5,477 nt of DNA from Rubrobacter sp. (GTDB lineage Bacteria > Actinomycetota > Rubrobacteria > Rubrobacterales > Rubrobacteraceae), in assembly GCA_016781635.1 (NCBI GenBank), contig JADDPY010000054.1:1-5477 (forward strand). The letters run 5' to 3'. This document shows positions 1-3,914 of this stretch, piece by piece. The notes under the pieces are model-generated. The model made no database searches, was not told the DNA's origin, and saw only the letters and a list, made by a program, of their open reading frames with translations. Made by a program: the position numbers and the translations under genes. Each line of letters begins with the position of its first letter. Position 1 is the stretch's first letter.

Positions 1-29
1 TCTGCACGGAACGGCGGCGTGTTACGCAT
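1..29 (-). CDS. start of a gene running off the left edge (9 codons visible)
   Basis: On the minus strand an ATG at 29-27 is followed by nine open codons (MRNTPPFRA) to the window edge. It is preceded by an almost ideal Shine-Dalgarno sequence, GGAGGAG at 44-38, with an 8-base spacer. That spacing and strength are what suggest a real start; the coding part is far too short to identify. It follows the 128-619 gene in the same direction, about 100 bases downstream and beyond that gene's probable terminator, so it may be a separate transcription unit. An AT-rich TTTAAT lies just upstream of the Shine-Dalgarno, but I see no good -35 partner. Confidence 0.42.
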
Positions 30-97
30 CAAAGCGGCTCCTCCAGCGTCATTAAACGGAACAACTGAGGATTCTAGTTGCCCGGAGATCGTCGCGC

Positions 98-122
98 CCG
101 GGCCCCGAGTACCGGGGCCCGG
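98..122 (-). terminator. GC-rich hairpin after the 128-619 gene
   Basis: Bases 98-107 and 113-122 form a perfect 10-bp, entirely G/C stem around a 5-base loop, starting 5 bases beyond the minus-strand stop codon at 130-128. Position and strength fit a terminator for that gene. No T-tract follows on either strand, so if it terminates it is of the U-less type or needs Rho. Confidence 0.45.
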
Positions 123-127
123 CGACC

Positions 128-619
128 CTACCCGTTGCGCTCGTAGTGCTCCCAGGCTTCGCGGGCCGTCTCTTCGCGGTCCAGGATGCCCCGGTAGCTG
201 GCTATCCTTGATCCCCTTGCCACCAGGAGCCAGGCGTCGGACGCGGTAGCTACCACCCGGTATCCGTGCGGCAGCGGCGGCCAGGCCGGCTTCTCCGGCT
301 CTCCCCGGGTCGTTTTACGGGCGCTGGCGCCGCCACGTGCTCTCACGGGCGTCCGAGAGACCGCTCTCTCCGGCGGTTCTTGAAAAGGGGTCTCGTTCGG
401 CACACTTGATGCGCCCTCCGAATGCGGCCCTACCATACCGGCCAGAAACATCAGGACGTCATCCCTGCGGGCCAGCTCGCGGCGCAGGAGGGTTACCTGA
501 CTCTTCAACTCGGCGATGGTGCGGTCTCTCGTGTCGGGGAGGGCGTCGTGGTCCGCGTGGTGCCTCTCGTCTCTGCGGGCCTGCAAGTCGAACGCGACGT
601 TGTCTTCGTTTGGGTGCAT
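128..619 (-). CDS. hypothetical coiled-coil protein with C-terminal conserved-looking segment
   Basis: I do not recognise a named family for this 163-residue protein. Residues 1-30 are polar. Residues 31-60 (RDRTIAELKSQVTLLRRELA and on) have heptad spacing of L/V/I and look like a coiled coil, probably for dimerisation. Residues about 65-117 are a Pro/Arg/Glu-rich, probably disordered linker. Residues 118-163 return to a folded-looking pattern (GYRVVATASDAWLLVARGSR, then an amphipathic helix ending EAWEHYERNG). There is no signal peptide or membrane segment, so it is probably cytoplasmic. From general memory, high-GC actinobacteria have similar charged coiled-coil tails attached to helix-turn-helix domains; here no DNA-binding domain is present. 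The ATG at 619 lacks a clear Shine-Dalgarno but lies about 25 bases below a good promoter, consistent with a short leader. The gene is divergent from the cupin gene. Confidence 0.65.
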   Translation of the reverse strand: MHPNEDNVAFDLQARRDERHHADHDALPDTRDRTIAELKSQVTLLRRELARRDDVLMFLAGMVGPHSEGASSVPNETPFQEPPERAVSRTPVRARGGASARKTTRGEPEKPAWPPLPHGYRVVATASDAWLLVARGSRIASYRGILDREETAREAWEHYERNG

Positions 620-650
620 GGCACGCCAGATTAGAGCACTTCAGGCTTGT

Positions 651-678
651 AGTATAGGCCGAATTCGTCCTCCCTCAA
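651..678 (-). promoter_or_regulatory. sigma-70-type promoter for the 128-619 gene
   Basis: Reading the minus strand, TTGAGG (678-673) and TATACT (656-651) are separated by 16 bases. The -10 box matches the consensus in 5 of 6 positions and the -35 in 4 of 6. Transcription would start near 644, giving a leader of about 25 bases before the ATG at 619. No comparably good pair was seen for the divergent cupin gene in the same 172-base gap. Confidence 0.5.
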
Positions 679-775
679 GATGTTGCGGTGGCCGGCGTGG
701 ACTCCCCCTATCTCTCCCCCTTCTCCCGGGCGGATGGGACGGGAAGCATGGGGGCGCCGGTGCGTTGTTTGCGGA

Positions 776-782
776 AAAGGGG
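776..782 (+). promoter_or_regulatory. ribosome binding site of the cupin-like gene
   Basis: AAAGGGG ends 9 bases before the ATG at 792, and an in-frame TAG at 783-785 excludes any longer form of the protein. This fixes the start of the cupin-like gene at 792. Confidence 0.6.
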
Positions 783-791
783 TAGATACGG

Positions 792-1187
792 ATGGTCGAG
801 CGAGATGCGGCTTGCTTTTGTGAGGAGGAGCCCATCGTCAGGAACCAGTATGTTTACGGTGAGGAGGCGAAGGTTACGAGCAGGCTGCCGGAGATCGAGA
901 TGCATGCTTACGCCACCGGGGAAGACTTCGAGCGGTCGAGTGTTGGTATCGTCGAGTGCCACGGGCGTATAAAGAACCCGGTGAGTGTCCGCGTCTACCT
1001 CGTGCGTGAGGGGACTTCTTACTTCGGTGGCGAAGAGGGGCGGGACGAGGGGACGGTGCCCGTCGGCAAGAACGACGTTCTGCTGATACCGAAAGGGACC
1101 GACCACGAGGAGCGGAGACGCCTCCTCCCCCATGTGCCTGCCCACGAGCAGGACTCCGACGTCCGCTACGGCGACCTGTGGGAGTAG
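792..1187 (+). CDS. small cupin-domain protein, degenerate metal site
   Basis: This 131-residue protein looks like a single-domain cupin (double-stranded beta barrel). The best signature is the second cupin motif at residues 94-105, NDVLLIPKGTDH, matching the usual G-x5-P-x-G-x2-H with Asn in place of the first Gly. The first motif is recognisable around residues 65-80 (VRVYLVREGTSYFGG), keeping Glu73 and Gly80, but the usual HxH metal ligands are absent. Only His105 of the standard ligands is obvious, so it may be a non-metal or binding/regulatory cupin rather than a dioxygenase. No signal peptide is evident. Its last codons overlap the start of the FAD monooxygenase by 10 bases if that gene starts at 1178, so the two are almost certainly co-transcribed and translationally coupled. 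A role in the same small-molecule pathway is inference; substrate unknown. Confidence 0.75.
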   Translation: MVERDAACFCEEEPIVRNQYVYGEEAKVTSRLPEIEMHAYATGEDFERSSVGIVECHGRIKNPVSVRVYLVREGTSYFGGEEGRDEGTVPVGKNDVLLIPKGTDHEERRRLLPHVPAHEQDSDVRYGDLWE

Positions 1188-2329
1188 GCGGTACGGGCCC
1201 CCGAAGGGGCCGGCGCGCGGTGGTGGTCGGGGGCTCGCTGGGCGGGCTCGCGGCGGGGATCTCGCTGCGCGAGGCCGGGTGGGAGGCGGAGGTCTTCGAG
1301 AGGTCGAGGGGGGAGCTCGAAGGACGCGGCGCGGGGATCGTGGTCCAGCCGGAGCTTTTGCGCTTTCTGGAGGAGCGCGGGGTCCCGAGGGGTGAGGTAG
1401 GTGTCGCGGCGGAGGCCAGGCAGTACCTGGACGGGGACGGCCGCGTGGCGCGGGTGGAGAGTCGCCAACAGCTCATGACGTCCTGGGGCAAGGCCTACGG
1501 CCACCTCCGGGCGCTATTCCCCGAAGAACGCTACCACCAGGGGAAGGAGTTCACCGGCTTCGAGAGAAACAACGAGGGCCTCGTCGCCAGCTTCGATGGC
1601 AACATTGAGGAATCGTGCGACCTGCTCGTCGGCGCCGACGGCACTCACTCCGCCTGCCGTCGATTACTACTCCCCGGGGCGGTCCCCGAGTACGCGGGCT
1701 ACGTCGCGTGGCGGGGCCTGGTGGAGGAGAGATCTCTGGGCCCCTCCCTGGCCCGGACCTTCTCGGAGAGGTTCACGTTCTTTCTCGGGAAGAACACGCA
1801 GATCCTGTGCTACCTCATCCCCGGCCCCTCCGGCGAGCTCGCGCAAGGCGAGCGTCTCCTCAACTGGGTCTGGTACTGGAACGTCCCCGAAGGCGACGCC
1901 CTGCGCGAGGTTCTCACGGACAGAGACGGCAAGGCCCACGACCACTCCGTGCCGCAGGGGCGCGTGCGAGAAGACCTAACCGAGCACCAGAAAGCGATAG
2001 CCGGTGAGGTTCTGCCGGACGCATTCGGACGCCTGGTCGCAGAAACGGACGAGCCGTTCGTGCAGGTCATCCATGACCTGGCCGTCCCGCGCATGGCTTT
2101 TGGCCGGGCCTGCCTTGTCGGGGACGCGGCGTTCGTCCCTCGTCCGCATACGGCCGCGAGCACCGCGAAGGCGGTAACGAACGCCACCGCGCTCGCGGAG
2201 AGCTTGAGCTTCTACAGGGACGACGTCGCGGCAGCCCTGAAGGCCTGGGAGCCCGCGCAGTTACGGCTCGGGAGGCGGCTGGAGGAGCACGGCAGGGCCC
2301 TCGGGGACGGCTCTCAGTTCGGCAGGTGA
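1178..2329 (+). CDS. FAD-dependent aromatic-ring monooxygenase (2,6-dihydroxypyridine 3-monooxygenase-like)
   Basis: A single-component flavoprotein hydroxylase of the PHBH-like class, which uses NAD(P)H and O2 to hydroxylate an activated ring. Residues 14-43 form the Rossmann start, with GGSLGG at 18-23 (third glycine replaced by Ser, as in the dihydroxypyridine hydroxylase branch) and an acidic residue Glu41 ending beta 2. The DG motif is at 148-162 (DLLVGADGTHSACRR). YAGYVAWRGLVEE at 172-184 and the second FAD motif LVGDAAFVPRPHTAAST at 313-329 resemble DhpH-type enzymes. Length (383) is normal for the family (about 400). It is cytoplasmic and in an operon with the overlapping cupin gene. 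Start: GTG at 1178 keeps the first beta strand intact but has no visible Shine-Dalgarno; GTG at 1220 has GAAGGGG 10 bases upstream but would begin inside that strand. Rare TTA/CTA leucine codons occur at residues 163-164 and 362. The true substrate cannot be read from sequence. Confidence 0.88.
   Translation: MGVGGTGPRRGRRAVVVGGSLGGLAAGISLREAGWEAEVFERSRGELEGRGAGIVVQPELLRFLEERGVPRGEVGVAAEARQYLDGDGRVARVESRQQLMTSWGKAYGHLRALFPEERYHQGKEFTGFERNNEGLVASFDGNIEESCDLLVGADGTHSACRRLLLPGAVPEYAGYVAWRGLVEERSLGPSLARTFSERFTFFLGKNTQILCYLIPGPSGELAQGERLLNWVWYWNVPEGDALREVLTDRDGKAHDHSVPQGRVREDLTEHQKAIAGEVLPDAFGRLVAETDEPFVQVIHDLAVPRMAFGRACLVGDAAFVPRPHTAASTAKAVTNATALAESLSFYRDDVAAALKAWEPAQLRLGRRLEEHGRALGDGSQFGR
1196..1211 (+). 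promoter_or_regulatory. intercistronic hairpin at the cupin/monooxygenase junction
   Basis: GGCCCC (1196-1201) and GGGGCC (1206-1211) form a perfect 6-bp stem with a CGAA loop, nine bases after the cupin stop codon. The right arm contains the GGGG of the only Shine-Dalgarno-like sequence near the monooxygenase start. If translation begins at GTG 1220, the hairpin would hide the site until a ribosome finishing the cupin opens it, a coupling arrangement. If the start is 1178 it is merely inside the coding sequence. Confidence 0.35.
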
Positions 2330-2363
2330 GCGGGGGAAGCAGCGTCTCGTTCGGCGAATAGAA

Positions 2364-2402
2364 ACGCGAAGGGGCCGATCACACGGACCGGCCCCCTCGC
2401 GT
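2364..2402 (-). terminator. terminator between convergent genes, mainly for the Old Yellow Enzyme gene
   Basis: Bases 2364-2377 and 2389-2402 form a 14-bp stem with one mismatch and an 11-base loop. Read on the minus strand the stem is followed by a T-rich tail (TTTCTATT), so it looks like an intrinsic terminator for the gene ending at 2446. On the plus strand the same hairpin lies 35 bases after the monooxygenase stop but is followed by CATAGG with no T-run, so it should work less well there. Confidence 0.68.
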
Positions 2403-2445
2403 CATAGGACGTCGCCTCTTCGGGCGCCTTCGTTATCGTCCCGGG

Positions 2446-3516
2446 TTAACCGCGGGGCTTGGCCCTCTCGTACTGGACGGGCCAGTCGGCGTTGGCGCCC
2501 AGATCGTAGGCGGCGCGCAGCGGCCAGTGCGGGTCGCGAAGGAGCTCGCGGGCCAGCAACACGGCGTCGGCCTTGCCGTTGGCTATTATCCCTTCGGCCT
2601 GCTTCGGCTCCGTTATAAGGCCGACGGCGGCGGTGGAGATACCGGTCTCACGCCGCACCTCCTCGGCGAACGGCACCTGGTAGCCCGGCTCGACTTTTAT
2701 GCTGGCGTTGGGGACGAGGCCGCCGGAGGAGCAGTCCACGAGGTCGATGCCTATCTCCTTGAGGCGCGCGGAGAGCCAGACCGAATCCTCCAGGCTCCAG
2801 CCCCCTTCGACCCAGTCCGTCGCCGAGATGCGGACGAAGACGGGCAGGTTCTCCGGCCACTCCTCGCGGACGGCGCGGGCCACTTCGAGCGGCAACCGGG
2901 CGCGGTTCTCCAGCGAGCCGCCGTACCCGTCCTCCCTGCGGTTGGAGAGCGGCGAGAGGAATTGGTGGAGCAGGTAGCCGTGGGCCATGTGGACCTCGAC
3001 GACCTCGAACCCGGCGGCGAGGCTCCTCCGGGTCGCCGCCCGGAAGTCCTCGACAACCTTCTCGATATCGCTCTCGTCCATCTCCGTCGGCATCGGGAAG
3101 CCCTCGTCGAAGGCGACGGCGCTCGGCGCGACGGGGTTCCAGCCGCCGTCGCTCTCGCCGACGGCCCTTCCTCCGTGCCATGGGGCGTCGGTCGAGGCCT
3201 TACGGCCGGCGTGGGCGAGCTGCACCCCCGGCACCGCGCCCTGATCCTTGATGAACTTTGTGATCCGGGAGTACGCTTCGGCGTGAGCATCCGACCAGAT
3301 GCCGAGGTCGTGGGGGGTGATGCGCCCCTCCGGGTTCACGCCCGTGGCCTCCAGGATCACCAGCCCGGCGCCACCGACCGCCCGGGCCCCGAGGTGCACG
3401 AAGTGCCAGTCGTTGGGCATCCCGTCCTCCGCCGAGTACTGGCACATCGGCGAGACGAAGACGCGGTTCTTGAACTCGACGTCCCGTATCTTCAACGGTG
3501 AAAACAACTCGCTCAA
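2446..3516 (-). CDS. Old Yellow Enzyme family NAD(P)H:flavin oxidoreductase, YqjM/NamA-like
   Basis: An FMN-binding TIM-barrel ene-reductase that uses NAD(P)H to reduce C=C bonds next to carbonyl or nitro groups; it probably serves detoxification or oxidative-stress defence. Numbered from the TTG at 3516 (356 residues), it keeps the class signatures: PMCQYS with Cys25 and Tyr27 (redox-tuning Cys and active-site Tyr of YqjM), QLAHAGRK at about 99-106, the HMAHGYLLHQFLSPLSN block with His176, His179 and Tyr181 (substrate-binding His pair and Tyr), DGYGGSLENR, and a C-terminal PVQYER in which Arg351 corresponds to the subunit-crossing arginine of YqjM. Length is close to the family's 340-360. 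A longer open frame begins at TTG 3531, but AGGAGA at 3526-3521 lies inside it and is well spaced for TTG 3516. It is monocistronic, convergent with the monooxygenase and divergent from typA. A TATAAG at 3538-3533 is too close to the start to be a convincing -10 box, so the promoter is unresolved. Confidence 0.93.
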   Translation of the reverse strand: MSELFSPLKIRDVEFKNRVFVSPMCQYSAEDGMPNDWHFVHLGARAVGGAGLVILEATGVNPEGRITPHDLGIWSDAHAEAYSRITKFIKDQGAVPGVQLAHAGRKASTDAPWHGGRAVGESDGGWNPVAPSAVAFDEGFPMPTEMDESDIEKVVEDFRAATRRSLAAGFEVVEVHMAHGYLLHQFLSPLSNRREDGYGGSLENRARLPLEVARAVREEWPENLPVFVRISATDWVEGGWSLEDSVWLSARLKEIGIDLVDCSSGGLVPNASIKVEPGYQVPFAEEVRRETGISTAAVGLITEPKQAEGIIANGKADAVLLARELLRDPHWPLRAAYDLGANADWPVQYERAKPRG

Positions 3517-3520
3517 AATA

Positions 3521-3526
3521 TCTCCT
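3521..3526 (-). promoter_or_regulatory. ribosome binding site that sets the TTG start of the Old Yellow Enzyme gene
   Basis: AGGAGA on the minus strand ends 4 bases before TTG at 3516-3514. It overlaps codons 2-4 of the longer open frame beginning at 3531, so the longer start is unlikely. A further TTG at 3507 is possible but more distant. Confidence 0.75.
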
Positions 3527-3572
3527 TCCAACTCTTATAAGCTTCCCTAAACGTTCCGAAAAACCCGAACAG

Positions 3573-3590
3573 CACCCCAAACCCGGGGTG
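3573..3590. promoter_or_regulatory. perfect dyad upstream of the Old Yellow Enzyme gene
   Basis: CACCCC (3573-3578) and GGGGTG (3585-3590) are exact inverted repeats separated by 6 bases. The dyad lies about 57-75 bases upstream of the minus-strand gene start. It could be an operator for a dimeric repressor or an RNA hairpin in the leader; no regulator gene in the window points to either. Confidence 0.35.
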
Positions 3591-3639
3591 ACGCCCGCCT
3601 CTTATATCGAGCCATGCCTTCGACCTCGCGCGCCGCGCA

Positions 3640-3669
3640 TGGACTCGTAGACGATGTGTCGAATATACT
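3640..3669 (+). promoter_or_regulatory. candidate promoter of the typA leader
   Basis: TGGACT (3640-3645) and TATACT (3664-3669) are separated by 18 bases. The -10 box matches the consensus in 5 of 6 positions and the -35 in 4 of 6. A start near 3676 would give a leader of about 240 bases before typA, containing a possible short open frame and an intrinsic terminator. A second, weaker -10-like TAAACT at 3801 has no acceptable -35. Confidence 0.45.
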
Positions 3670-3730
3670 ACCGCTGGCTTGTGGCTCCCACCAATACCCG
3701 TAACCCGTCACACTCATTGTGAGGGGGGAA

Positions 3731-3808
3731 GTGGCGTCGAGCAATGTCTCTCAATCCCCGAAAAAGATGTTACTAGGCCGTTACTTGGTACTTCGTGCGG
3801 TAAACTAA
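3731..3808 (+). CDS. possible 25-residue leader peptide upstream of typA
   Basis: A GTG at 3731 opens a 25-codon frame ending with TAA at 3806-3808. The C-terminal part reads KKMLLGRYLVLRAVN. GAGG (3721-3724), within GAGGGGGG, lies 6 bases upstream and could serve as Shine-Dalgarno; another in-frame GTG is at 3719 and an in-frame stop at 3701 limits the frame. Four leucines occur within eight codons (TTA, CTA, TTG, CTT), all codons that a GC-rich genome tends to avoid. The stop is 10 bases before an intrinsic terminator, a layout used by ribosome-sensing attenuators. It is too short to judge by coding statistics and may be chance; no known leader peptide is recognised. Confidence 0.35.
   Translation: MASSNVSQSPKKMLLGRYLVLRAVN
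3769..3788 (+). repeat. tandem direct repeat, 11-base period
   Basis: GTTACTAGG (3769-3777) is repeated as GTTACTTGG (3780-3788), 8 of 9 identical, with an 11-base period close to one helical turn. It lies in the typA leader inside the possible leader peptide frame. It could be a protein binding site or a coincidence of the codons. Confidence 0.3.
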
Positions 3809-3818
3809 GCTTCTGTGT

Positions 3819-3844
3819 GGTCGCGCGGCGCGGCCTTTTCTATT
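3819..3844 (+). terminator. intrinsic terminator in the typA leader (candidate attenuator)
   Basis: GGTCGCG (3819-3825) and CGCGGCC (3829-3835) form a 7-bp stem with one G-U pair and a 3-base loop, followed directly by TTTTCTATT. This is a classic plus-strand intrinsic terminator. There is no plus-strand coding gene upstream until the monooxygenase, which ends 1.5 kb away at 2329, so it either attenuates typA transcription or ends a small RNA. typA begins 70 bases later. Confidence 0.75.
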
Positions 3845-3877
3845 GCCTTGATTCCGACACACGCGGTCTTGCAAGGC
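3845..3877 (+). other. second leader hairpin between terminator and typA
   Basis: GCCTTG (3845-3850) and CAAGGC (3872-3877) are perfect inverted repeats with a 21-base loop, directly after the terminator's T-run and 26 bases before the typA ribosome binding site. It is a modest structure that could shape the 5' end of readthrough mRNA; function unknown. Confidence 0.3.
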
Positions 3878-3903
3878 GCCAACGACGCAGCGGCGATCGG
3901 GTC

Positions 3904-3909
3904 AGGAGA
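3904..3909 (+). promoter_or_regulatory. ribosome binding site of typA
   Basis: AGGAGA ends 5 bases before ATG 3915. The resulting N-terminus, [18 protein letters not shown], starts exactly where TypA proteins normally begin, so the start is secure. Confidence 0.85.
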
Positions 3910-3914
3910 CTTTC

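Noticed and set aside
19..249. 76-codon plus-strand open frame at the left end
   Set aside because: It runs through the terminator hairpin and the 3' end of the 128-619 gene, has Pro/Arg/Gly-rich low-information sequence and no ribosome binding site.
688..1491. Several open frames (688-972 +, 708-1145 -, 874-1491 -) around the cupin gene
   Set aside because: They are shadows of the cupin and monooxygenase genes. Only the 792-1187 frame shows a recognisable fold motif, a ribosome binding site and a sensible overlap with its neighbour.
1178..2329. Naming the monooxygenase dhpH and assigning nicotine/pyridine degradation
   Set aside because: The motifs resemble that branch, but substrate specificity varies widely and no other pathway gene is present, so only the class is called.
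2527..3501. 324-codon plus-strand open frame opposite the Old Yellow Enzyme gene
   Set aside because: A shadow of the minus-strand gene, which has all family motifs; the plus-strand translation resembles no protein pattern and is rich in Arg, Glu and Gly.
3526..3557. GGAAC...GTT pair on the minus strand as a SigR/ECF-type promoter for the Old Yellow Enzyme gene
   Set aside because: The spacing is 20 bases, longer than the 18-19 expected, and the implied transcription start would fall at the Shine-Dalgarno sequence, leaving almost no leader.
3547..3744. 65-codon minus-strand open frame upstream of the Old Yellow Enzyme gene
   Set aside because: No good ribosome binding site and no domain-like sequence; it covers the promoter and leader region, where plus-strand signals explain the sequence better.
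3676..3840. Known riboswitch, T-box, 6S RNA, SRP RNA or tRNA in the typA leader
   Set aside because: I looked for hallmark conserved stretches of the common classes (T-box AGGGUGGNACCGCG, SAM, TPP, FMN, cobalamin, c-di-GMP, c-di-AMP, SRP GGAAGNAGC, tRNA GGTTCGAATCC) and found none. A covariance search would be needed to exclude rarer classes.
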